Under the pieces are notes generated by a model, which saw only the letters and a list, made by a program, of their open reading frames with translations, was not told the DNA's origin and made no database searches. DNA of 64,000 bases from Luteimonas rhizosphaerae (GTDB lineage Bacteria; Pseudomonadota; Gammaproteobacteria; Xanthomonadales; Xanthomonadaceae). Below, one piece after another: positions 57,528 to 64,000 of this stretch (positions are counted from its first letter, which is position 1; each line of letters opens with the position of its first letter). The DNA is taken from NCBI RefSeq assembly GCF_002849595.1, contig NZ_NRQR01000024.1, positions 45,499-109,498 on the forward strand. Direction: 5' to 3'. Position numbers and translations under genes: made by a program.

Positions 57528-58970
57528 TCACAGCAACGGCGAGCACAGACGCGCCAGTGCTTCGGGCAGGCGCGCGGTCAACAGCGGACGATGGCGGCCG
57601 CGCTGCACCCGCGGCGCATTCGCGAACTCGCCGTTGATCAGCGACTCGAGGCCGGCGGCGACGTCGGCGTCGTCGAACAGCACCGAGACCTCGAAGTTGA
57701 GCCGGAAGCTGCGATGGTCGAAATTCGCACTGCCGATGATCGCGATGGTGTCGTCGACCAGCAGCGATTTGGTATGCAGCATCCGCGACCGGTATTCGTA
57801 GACCTTGACGCCCGCGACCAGCAGCTGGCCGAAATACGAACGCGCGGCGCAGGTGACCAGGCGCGAATCGCTGGTGTGCGGCACAACCAGGCGTACGTCG
57901 AGCCCGGCCAGCGCAGCCGACGTCAGTGCCATCATCGCCGCCTCGCCCGGCACGAAGTAAGGCGTCGTCATCCAGACGCGATGTTTCGCACCGTGGATCG
58001 CGCTGACGTGCGCGCGATGGATCGCTTCCCACGACGAATCCGGACCGGAGGTCAGCACCTGCGTGCGGATGGGGCCGGCGTCGACCGGCGGCGTCTGCCG
58101 CTCCACTTCGGCGAGGAAATCGCGACGACCGGTGGCATATGCCCAGTCCTCGGCGAACACCAGCTGCAGCACGCGCACCGATTTCCCGGTCAGCCGCAGG
58201 TGCAGGTCGCGGTACGCATCGGCGCGACGCGATTCGTCCTGCTCGTCGGTGACGTTCATGCCACCGGTGTACCCGATGCGGCCATCGATGACGACGATCT
58301 TGCGATGCGTGCGCAAGTTGGTCCACGGTCGCTTCCAGAACTGGCCGAAGCGCATCGGATGGAACCAGGCGAGCTCGCCGCCCGCCTCCAGCAGCGGCGC
58401 GAAGAACCGGCGCGCGGCCGACGACCCGACCGCATCGAGCAGCAGGCGGACCCGCACGCCATCGCGCGCGCGCGCGACCAGCGCGTCGCGCAGCGCTTCG
58501 CCCGTCGCGTCGGGTTCGTAGATGTAGTACTCGAGATGCACATGCTGGGTCGCCTGCGCGATGTCCTCGAGCAGGGCGCTGTACTTCGCATGGCCGTCGA
58601 TCAACAGCCGCACGTCCGCGGACGATGTCACCGGCAGGCCGGTCGTCGCGGCCGACAGGCGGATCAGTTCGGCCGCTTCGCCTTCCTCCGCTTCGATCTG
58701 CGCCGGCGTCATCGTCGAGCGACTGCGCGCACGCCGCAGCCGGTTGCGGCGGATCTTCTGCGGGCCGAACACGTGGTAGATCAGGAAACCGAGATACGGC
58801 AACAGCGCGAGACCGAGCAGCCAGCTCAGCGTGGCGACCGGCTCGCGCTTCTGCAGCACGATCCAGCCACCCAGGACCACGAGGTAGGCCACCCAGCCCG
58901 CGGTCAGCAGCGCGATCAGATGCGGAGTGGTGACGAGCGTGTCCCAGCCCCGTTGGAGAACGTCGAACAT
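57528..58970 (-). CDS. cls: cardiolipin synthase
   Basis: A 480-residue phospholipase-D-type enzyme. Two N-terminal transmembrane helices (LIALLTAGWVAYLVVLGGWI; LSWLLGLALLPYLGFLIYHV). First HKD motif in THRKIVVIDGRIGYTGGMN (His about residue 220), second in LHTKSLLVDDTIAIIGSANF with DHRSF (about 400). It joins phosphatidylglycerol molecules to cardiolipin in the inner membrane. Complete. Confidence 0.95.
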   Translation of the reverse strand: MFDVLQRGWDTLVTTPHLIALLTAGWVAYLVVLGGWIVLQKREPVATLSWLLGLALLPYLGFLIYHVFGPQKIRRNRLRRARSRSTMTPAQIEAEEGEAAELIRLSAATTGLPVTSSADVRLLIDGHAKYSALLEDIAQATQHVHLEYYIYEPDATGEALRDALVARARDGVRVRLLLDAVGSSAARRFFAPLLEAGGELAWFHPMRFGQFWKRPWTNLRTHRKIVVIDGRIGYTGGMNVTDEQDESRRADAYRDLHLRLTGKSVRVLQLVFAEDWAYATGRRDFLAEVERQTPPVDAGPIRTQVLTSGPDSSWEAIHRAHVSAIHGAKHRVWMTTPYFVPGEAAMMALTSAALAGLDVRLVVPHTSDSRLVTCAARSYFGQLLVAGVKVYEYRSRMLHTKSLLVDDTIAIIGSANFDHRSFRLNFEVSVLFDDADVAAGLESLINGEFANAPRVQRGRHRPLLTARLPEALARLCSPLL

Positions 58971-59270
58971 GGTGGCCCTGTGCGATGACGCCGGATGCGC
59001 CGTGCGACAGGGTACTGGCGTCGTGGCATTCGCGGCGCTGTAACGCGTGACAGCCCGGTGTCACGACGGCGATACACCCCGCACCGATGCGCCGGGCCGC
59101 GATGCGGCGCGGTTCCCGGGCGTCCAGGCGTCGCCACCTGTAGCACCCGACCTGCATCGGCACCGCCCGCAGCCAGGCAAGCGTGTCAAGCAAGCTTCTG
59201 ATTTTATTGAATAAGTAAGGATGGCACGGTGCGTGCGTTGTCTTCTCCGCCTGAGCTGGAGGGGACTCCC
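58971..59270. promoter_or_regulatory. divergent intergenic region upstream of the amyloid-like operon
   Basis: Contains a perfect inverted repeat CGTGACA-GCCCGG-TGTCACG at 59046-59065, a candidate operator, and an AT-rich patch ATTTTATTGAATAAGTAAGG near 59200-59220 that could hold a promoter -10. Between cls (minus) and the operon (plus). Confidence 0.45.
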
Positions 59271-59792
59271 ATGCACCACATCGTTCGCACCTGCGCCCTC
59301 GCGTTGCCGGGCCTGCTGCTGCTCGCCGCATCTCCGGCGCATGCGGCCGGCGCGCGCATCGGCGTGCAGGCCAACCACGGCGAGATGACCCTGCTGCGCG
59401 ACGTCAACGCGCGGCACGCGGTGCGCCCGGTGCCGCCGAGCACGGCGCTGATCGTCGATCCGACGCCGACCCGCCAGCTGCAGCCGCTGATCGGCGGCGA
59501 ACTCAGCGATGCCGACTTCATGTCGCTCGATACCGGCAACCGCATGACCGGTGCGGACCGGCCGGCAAGCGGCGCGATCGCCACCACGGTGACGTCGACC
59601 CTCGGTGGTGTCCTGCACGGCGGCAGCACCCGCGACGCCGGCGGCGGCGGTGTCCTCGGCACCGGCCCGGGCAGCGCGCTCGGCGGTTCGATGGGCGCGG
59701 TGACCGGCGCGACGCGCGGCATCGGCGCGCACGTCACCGGCGCACTGGCGCAGTTTCCCCTCGGCCAGCCGGCCAACGGCGGTGGGCCGTGA
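59271..59792 (+). CDS. exported protein, first gene of Fap-like operon (fapA position)
   Basis: A 173-residue protein with a Sec signal ending SPAHAAGAR; the ATG at 59271 has GGAGGGG 6 nt upstream. Mature part: RIGVQANHGEMTLLRDVNAR, LIGGELSDADFMSLDTGN and a Gly/Ala/Thr-rich C-terminus (TSTLGGVLHGG, GGGGVLGTGPGSALGG) of low complexity. It has no cysteine outside the signal. In Pseudomonas the first Fap gene encodes a small exported protein that controls fibre composition. I assign by position only; no sequence match was recognised. The next gene overlaps its stop by GTGA. Confidence 0.55.
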   Translation: MHHIVRTCALALPGLLLLAASPAHAAGARIGVQANHGEMTLLRDVNARHAVRPVPPSTALIVDPTPTRQLQPLIGGELSDADFMSLDTGNRMTGADRPASGAIATTVTSTLGGVLHGGSTRDAGGGGVLGTGPGSALGGSMGAVTGATRGIGAHVTGALAQFPLGQPANGGGP

Positions 59793-60421
59793 GGCGTCGC
59801 GCCGTCCGCCGCTGGCTCGCACTCGCGCCGCTGCTGGCATTCGCCGGCGTTGCGGCCGCGACGGACGACTACCCGGCGTTGCTGGCCTATCTCGCCGAGA
59901 CGCGCATCGACGGCGAGGCCTTCGCGGGTGCCAGCGGTGCCATCGCGATCAACCTGGCCGCCGGCGACCCCAACCAGCAGACCAGCGCACGCAGCATCGC
60001 CATCGGCGATACCGCGCTGGCATCGACCGACCTGCGGCAGCAACGGCAGGCCGACGTCGCGACCGCGCCCGACCACGCGTCGGCGGTCATCGCCGGCGAG
60101 GCGCTGTCCGGCGCCACTGGCGTCGTGTCGATCAATCAGGCCAGCGGCAACGCGAACACCGCACTCAACGCGGTGGCGCTGTCGCTGGCGCAACAGGGCA
60201 TACGTGAAGCCGACGACGACACCGCGTTGTCGTCGGCTTTCGCGTCGGCGGGGCAACAGCACGTCGTCGGGGCAGGGGGCGCGACCACGCTCCGCCGCAC
60301 GGCGGCCGTGGAGGCCACTGCGTTGCAGGGCTTCGACGGCGTGCTGCAGCTCAATCAGATCGCGGGTTCGGGCAACGACGTCGGCAATGTCCTGTCGATG
60401 TCGGTCCAGGCCGGCCCGTGA
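59789..60421 (+). CDS. exported amyloid-like minor subunit (fapB position)
   Basis: A 210-residue protein with a Sec signal (MRRRAVRRWLALAPLLAFAG, cleavage near VAAAT). It contains imperfect repeats of the form G-x-(I/V)-x-(I/L)-N-x-A-(A/S)-G: ASGAIAINLAAGDPNQQTSA, ATGVVSINQASGNANTALNA and GVLQLNQIAGSGNDVGNVLS, at about residues 50, 112 and 185. Ala/Gly/Asn/Gln-rich repeats of this form are the hallmark of Fap subunits. GTG start overlaps the preceding stop. By analogy it could be the nucleator. Confidence 0.6.
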   Translation: MRRRAVRRWLALAPLLAFAGVAAATDDYPALLAYLAETRIDGEAFAGASGAIAINLAAGDPNQQTSARSIAIGDTALASTDLRQQRQADVATAPDHASAVIAGEALSGATGVVSINQASGNANTALNAVALSLAQQGIREADDDTALSSAFASAGQQHVVGAGGATTLRRTAAVEATALQGFDGVLQLNQIAGSGNDVGNVLSMSVQAGP

Positions 60422-60468
60422 ATCACTCCAACGGGAACAGAAGACCTTAAGGCGAGAGAGAGCACATC

Positions 60469-62010
60469 ATGAAGATCAATCCGAAATGGACGGTCCTGGC
60501 GCTGGCCGTCACCGCGGCGGCCACCGGCACCGCGCAGGCGCAGAGCGTCGACTGGCAGATCGTCGACTACGACATCACCATCGACGACACGCGCAACTAC
60601 ACGACCAACGTAGACGACACGCGCAACTACGAAACCAACATCACCAACACCAACACCGAGGTCAACCAGACCGTCGACTGGACCCAGACCGTCGACCAGA
60701 GTCTGTCGGAGTCCTACGACATCAGCGTCAGCGAGTCGTACAACGCCGAGGTCAACCAGACCATCGACCAGAGCCTCGACGAAGCGCACCGCATCCGCAC
60801 CAACCAGGTCGTCGAGACCATCGACCGGACCGAGAACGTCGACTCCGACGTCCGCCGCGAGCGCAACGAACACGGCGTCGCGGTCAACCTGGAGAAGGAC
60901 CTGTCGCTGAGCTCGGACATCAGCTTCAGCGGCGATCCGACGATCAGCGGCGACATCGATCTCGACTCGGCCGCCATCGCGGTCATCGACAACCGCCAGT
61001 CGGTCAGCGGCAACCTCGGCCTCAACGACAAGCTCGACAACGACGCGTCGATCGCCGACGACGTCGGTTCCGAAGCCTCGGGCAACCTGCTGTTCAACGT
61101 CGCCGCCGGCGACAACAACGTGCAGGACAACGCCGCGGCGCTGTCGGCCGCCGATGCGGGCTTCGCCTTCGGCCTTGCCGACGCGGAAGTGTTCGTCAAC
61201 CAGGCGGGCAGCGGCAACGTCACGATGAACGAAGGCGTGACCAACAGCGCCAGCATGGGCGGCAACGCCTTCTCGGCGGCCAGCGGCAACATCGGCGTCA
61301 ACATCGCGTCGGGCAACAACAATGCGCAGAAGAACGCGATGGCCGCCTCGGTCGCCACCGCCGCCTATGCGCAGGCCAGCGTCAGCTCCAACCAGGCCTC
61401 GTCGGGCAACATGACCCACAACGAAGGCAGCTACCGCGCCCTGACCGACACGACCCAGGTCAGCCTCAGCGGTCCGGTCAGCGGCTGGAGCCTGTCGGCA
61501 GGCGTGGGCGGATACGAGGGCACCACGTCGGGTGAAACGGCGTCGCGTGGCAACGCGTACCAGCAGAGCAACTTCTACGCCGACATGTGGGAAGGCGAAC
61601 AACACCCCGAAGGTCCGGTCATCGGCCATGCCGATTTCGATGGCGAATCCCAGGGTGCGGTCGACAATCCCTACCGCGGTTCCGACGAGCATGGCCCGAT
61701 CGGTGGCCTGGCGTTCGATACCGACGCCGAGGGCAGCTACGAGGGTTCCGAGTCGGGTGACCTGGCGTTCCTCGAACTGGGCTACAGCGAGCTCGAGGCC
61801 AGCCTCAGCGGTACGGTGACGACGACCCGTTGGGTGGCCGTCGCGGCGACCAACACCGCCAGCCTCTCTGGCAGCGCCTTCAGCCAGGCCTCGGGCAACA
61901 TCGGCGTCAACGTGGCTGCCGGCACCGGCAATCTGCAGGCCAACAGCCTGGCGATGGCGGTGGCGCAGCCGAGCACGGCCGCTCCGCCTCCGGGCGGCGG
62001 CGGCGAGTAA
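60469..62010 (+). CDS. exported repeat protein, main amyloid candidate (fapC position)
   Basis: A 513-residue protein with a Sec signal (cleavage after AQAQS). Residues about 30-110 hold tandem Thr/Asn/Asp-rich repeats (DDTRNY twice, EVNQT twice, SESYD/SESYN). Residues about 130-200 are Ser/Asp-rich. Then come Fap-type repeats: SGNLLFNVAAGDNNVQDNAA (about 203), SGNIGVNIASGNNNAQKNAM (about 271) and SGNIGVNVAAGTGNLQANSL (about 475), each ending in an Ala-rich strand, with SGNVTMNEG/SGNMTHNEG between. A Gly/Glu-rich spacer (about 330-455) separates the last. The ending PPPGGGGE is disordered. Mature protein has no Cys. Likely the structural fibre subunit. Confidence 0.65.
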   Translation: MKINPKWTVLALAVTAAATGTAQAQSVDWQIVDYDITIDDTRNYTTNVDDTRNYETNITNTNTEVNQTVDWTQTVDQSLSESYDISVSESYNAEVNQTIDQSLDEAHRIRTNQVVETIDRTENVDSDVRRERNEHGVAVNLEKDLSLSSDISFSGDPTISGDIDLDSAAIAVIDNRQSVSGNLGLNDKLDNDASIADDVGSEASGNLLFNVAAGDNNVQDNAAALSAADAGFAFGLADAEVFVNQAGSGNVTMNEGVTNSASMGGNAFSAASGNIGVNIASGNNNAQKNAMAASVATAAYAQASVSSNQASSGNMTHNEGSYRALTDTTQVSLSGPVSGWSLSAGVGGYEGTTSGETASRGNAYQQSNFYADMWEGEQHPEGPVIGHADFDGESQGAVDNPYRGSDEHGPIGGLAFDTDAEGSYEGSESGDLAFLELGYSELEASLSGTVTTTRWVAVAATNTASLSGSAFSQASGNIGVNVAAGTGNLQANSLAMAVAQPSTAAPPPGGGGE

Positions 62011-62031
62011 CCGCGCCGACCAGGTGTGACG

Positions 62032-62096
62032 CCCGGCCTGCCCCCTTGGCCGGGTTTCCCCGGAAGCCCCGCGCCACATGCCCCGTGGCGCGGGGC
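62032..62096 (+). promoter_or_regulatory. two consecutive stem-loops between fapC- and fapD-like genes
   Basis: The first has CCCGGCC (62032-62038) against GGCCGGG (62048-62054), followed by TTT. The second is a perfect 12-bp stem, GCCCCGCGCCAC (62066-62077) against GTGGCGCGGGGC (62085-62096). The structures could stop most transcripts after the subunit gene, or protect its mRNA, so that subunit is made in excess of the export proteins. Confidence 0.6.
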
Positions 62097-62115
62097 CTCC
62101 TTCTGCGGAGGTCCC

Positions 62116-62820
62116 ATGTCGATCCGCCGTTCCCTCGCCGCCGCGCTCGCGGCCTGTCTGCTGCCGATGTGCGTGACCGCTTCTGCGGCCGACGTCCGCT
62201 TCGCCGGCATCCTGCCCGATGGCAGTCTGCACACGATGCCGGTCGAGAGCATGCGCGAAGCGCGCTTCCGCCACCTCGTGCGCCAGCACACCGATTACAG
62301 CTGCGGCGCTGCGGCGCTGGCGACGATCCTGAAGTTCGCCTACCGCCTCGATGTCGACGAGGCCACCGTCATCGAAGGAATGATGGGCCTGTCGGACCCG
62401 GCCGTCGTCCAGGAACGCGGCTTCTCGCTGCTGGACATCAAGCGCTACGTCGAATCGCTCGGCATGCGCGGCCGCGGCTACCGCGTCGATGCCGACAAGC
62501 TGCGCGCGCTGCGCGTGCCCGGCCTGGTGCTGATGGACGTCCGCGGTTTCCGCCACTTCGTCGTACTCAAGCAGGTGACCGGCGACATCGTCGAGGTCGC
62601 CGACCCGATCCTGGGCAACCGCAGCGTGCCGATGGCGGAGTTTCTCGACTCGTGGCCGTCGCGCGCCATTTTCATCGTCATAGCCAGTGATTTCGATCGC
62701 AACACGGTGCTGCTGCAGCCAGTCGCCCGGCCCAGTGCGAAAGCGCTGTTCGCCCGGCAGGGACCGGTGACGGATGCCGAGCTGCTGGACTTCGGATTCA
62801 CCCATGCAGACCTGTTCTGA
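62116..62820 (+). CDS. C39-type exported cysteine peptidase (FapD-like)
   Basis: A 234-residue protein with a Sec signal (SIRRSLAAALAACLLPMCVT, cleavage near SAADV). The papain-like C39 triad is visible: Cys63 in HTDYSCGAAALATILKF, His147 in VRGFRHFVVLKQV, Asp163 in VADPILGN. Between them lies YVESLGMRGRGYRVDADKLR. C39 enzymes usually cleave after double-glycine leaders, but FapD of Pseudomonas is a stand-alone periplasmic protein in the amyloid operon, matching this form. GCGGAGG lies 4 nt before the ATG. The C-terminal ATYPICAL tail (GPVTDAELLDFGFTHADLF) is a separate helical segment. Confidence 0.8.
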   Translation: MSIRRSLAAALAACLLPMCVTASAADVRFAGILPDGSLHTMPVESMREARFRHLVRQHTDYSCGAAALATILKFAYRLDVDEATVIEGMMGLSDPAVVQERGFSLLDIKRYVESLGMRGRGYRVDADKLRALRVPGLVLMDVRGFRHFVVLKQVTGDIVEVADPILGNRSVPMAEFLDSWPSRAIFIVIASDFDRNTVLLQPVARPSAKALFARQGPVTDAELLDFGFTHADLF

Positions 62821-62832
62821 CGGAGACGTGTG

Positions 62833-63597
62833 ATGCGTGCCATTCCCCTTTCCCTGCTGGCGGCGTTGCTCGCCGTCGGCGCGGCGCTGCCGGTCCATGC
62901 GCAGGCGCCCCAGACCGCGCCGGCGGCCGGCAACGGCCTGCGCGAGATCCCCGATGCCGAACTCGGCGACATGCGCGGCCGCTACATCGTCGGCGACAAC
63001 CGCATCGCCTGGTTCGGCGTGTCGATGGTGTCGACCTGGCTGACCGGCAGCGGCCAGGCCGTCCAGGGCGCGATGAAGATGGGCTTCGACGTGCGCGGCA
63101 ACACGCCGGTCGTCAGCTTCACGCCCAGCGTCACGATCACCGAGGGCGCGCCTGCGCTGGCGGCGACCGGCGATCGCGCCATCGATTCGGCCGGCCTGGC
63201 GAACGTCGACGGCCTGGTGCAGAGCATCCAGGTCGCGGGCGACGCCAACGCCGCGCGCAACGGCACCACGCTGACCATCCGCGATGGCGATGCACCATCG
63301 GCGAGCGCGCAGGACATCGCTCCCGCGACCGCGTTCGCGCAGTCGGGCGGCGTCACCGCGCAGGCCGGCGTCGACAACGGCGCTGCCCGCGTGCTGCTGC
63401 AGATCGCCGGGCAGGGCGCCACCGAGCAGTGGATCGGCGCCAACGCCGTCGGCCAGAGCATCCGCATCGCCGGCGATGGCCAGTCGGTCAGCAACCAGCT
63501 GCAGCTCGACCTGGTCCGCCAGGCCCTGCCGAGCGGCCAGAGCATCCAGCAGAGCGTGGCGCAGGCCATCGTGATGTCGCGCGGCATCGGGCTCTGA
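62833..63597 (+). CDS. exported protein, fapE position
   Basis: A 254-residue protein with a Sec signal (IPLSLLAALLAVGAALPVHA, cleavage before QAPQ). The mature part has AELGDMRGRYIVGDNRIAWF and VSFTPSVTITEG, and repeated N-x-QSIQ/GQSI patterns in the C-terminal half (VDGLVQSIQVAGDANAARNG, IGANAVGQSIRIAGDGQSVS) that read as beta-rich and resemble the Fap repeat spacing. No cysteine is present. It sits 12 bp after the C39 gene. The position matches fapE, whose role is minor or regulatory in fibre formation. Confidence 0.55.
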   Translation: MRAIPLSLLAALLAVGAALPVHAQAPQTAPAAGNGLREIPDAELGDMRGRYIVGDNRIAWFGVSMVSTWLTGSGQAVQGAMKMGFDVRGNTPVVSFTPSVTITEGAPALAATGDRAIDSAGLANVDGLVQSIQVAGDANAARNGTTLTIRDGDAPSASAQDIAPATAFAQSGGVTAQAGVDNGAARVLLQIAGQGATEQWIGANAVGQSIRIAGDGQSVSNQLQLDLVRQALPSGQSIQQSVAQAIVMSRGIGL

Positions 63598-63641
63598 TCC
63601 GCGCCGTGCCGATCCAACACCGTCGATCCGGGAGGGGCACC

Positions 63642-64000
63642 TTGAACTCGACACCCACCATCGCGCACCGGCCGCTGGCCGTCGCGCTCGCACTGGCGTT
63701 CGCGCCGATCGCACCGCTGCTGGCGCAGGACGCGCCACCTCCCGCGGTCCCGCAGGCGATGACGGAGGCCGATCGCGAAGCGATGCGGCAGCTGCTGCAG
63801 GACCTGGCGTCGATGAAGCAGAGCTACGCGCAGGAAGTGCGGCGCCTGCGCGAACTGGACATGCAGATCCAGGCGCTGCAGGCACGGGTCGGCGGCCTCG
63901 CACCGATGCAGGCCACGGCCCAGGCGCAACCCGCGCGTGCGCTGGTCGTGCAGGCCGCGCCGCCTGCCGGCCTGCCGCCGGCGCCGCCCGCCGCCGCGCC
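63642..64000 (+). CDS. exported coiled-coil protein, FapF-like (partial)
   Basis: Starts at TTG 63642 with GGGAGGGG 4-5 nt upstream and runs past the window end (119 codons visible). Sec signal (PLAVALALAFAPIAPLLAQD), then a short coiled coil (MRQLLQDLASMKQSYAQEVR, RLRELDMQIQALQARVGG) and a Pro/Ala-rich linker. FapF of Pseudomonas has a coiled-coil N-terminus before an outer-membrane beta-barrel that exports the amyloid subunits, so this fits both position and layout. The barrel is outside the window. Confidence 0.6.
   Translation, partial: MNSTPTIAHRPLAVALALAFAPIAPLLAQDAPPPAVPQAMTEADREAMRQLLQDLASMKQSYAQEVRRLRELDMQIQALQARVGGLAPMQATAQAQPARALVVQAAPPAGLPPAPPAAA

Noticed and set aside
59789..62010. 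Curli (CsgA/CsgB) or autotransporter adhesin
   Set aside because: No csg-type accessory genes, no autotransporter barrel and no YadA anchor are present; the C39 gene and gene order favour Fap.
60355..63903. A 1182-codon open frame on the minus strand
   Set aside because: It is antisense to the amyloid-like operon; the plus-strand genes have signal peptides, ribosome-binding sites and repeats.

Overview
The window is a GC-rich gammaproteobacterial chromosome segment that spans the replication origin. The order rpmH-rnpA-yidC-mnmE on one side and dnaA-dnaN-recF-gyrB on the other, followed by tonB-exbB-exbD1-exbD2-pdxJ, is the arrangement known from Xanthomonadaceae. With the base composition and the REP-like repeats, this points to a Lysobacter/Luteimonas-type organism. 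The genus is an inference.

Layout. 0-13.8 kb holds housekeeping and accessory single genes: a Tat-exported SDR, a Gfo/Idh/MocA oxidoreductase, an aldo/keto reductase divergent from a LysR regulator, several VOC, GFA and SnoaL-like small proteins, a 7TM-GGDEF protein translationally coupled to a permuted NlpC/P60 enzyme, and a transglutaminase-like TPR protein. 13.8-18.3 kb is an AT-richer island of short minus-strand genes. They are separated by a dispersed repeat and, at one end, by integron attC-type sites; it includes a SEFIR/TIR protein and an attC split by a deleted IS3-family element. 18.4-24.1 kb carries an M3 peptidase, an acyltransferase, ArfB, a DUF2059 protein and a TruC-like pseudouridine synthase. 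24.2-27.4 kb is a recombined locus: an M16 protease gene is broken into a 5' and a 3' remnant around an intact Tle1-like (DUF2235) phospholipase/lipoprotein pair and pieces of other genes. 27.4-28 kb is a REP cluster. 28-43.7 kb holds a ketopantoate reductase, an OmpA lipoprotein, two ABC exporters, a damaged ferredoxin-NADP reductase, an M50 protease, an XRE-regulated operon, a TonB-domain lipoprotein, mnmE and yidC.

43.7-51.1 kb is the origin region. The probable oriC lies between dnaA and dnaN, and four parS-type sites lie between dnaN and gyrB. 51.2-57.4 kb carries an M48 protease, a TPR protein, the TonB/ExbB/ExbD energy module and pdxJ; cardiolipin synthase follows. 59.2-64 kb is the most interesting stretch: six co-directional genes for exported proteins whose order and features match a Fap-type functional amyloid operon. 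They comprise two repeat-bearing amyloid candidates, a C39-type peptidase, and a coiled-coil outer-membrane candidate cut by the window end.

A caution: several conserved genes (yidC, exbD1, ferredoxin-NADP reductase, and probably the GGDEF gene) carry short internal deletions or frameshifts. Because yidC is normally essential, some of these may be assembly errors, and this should be settled before pseudogenes are called.
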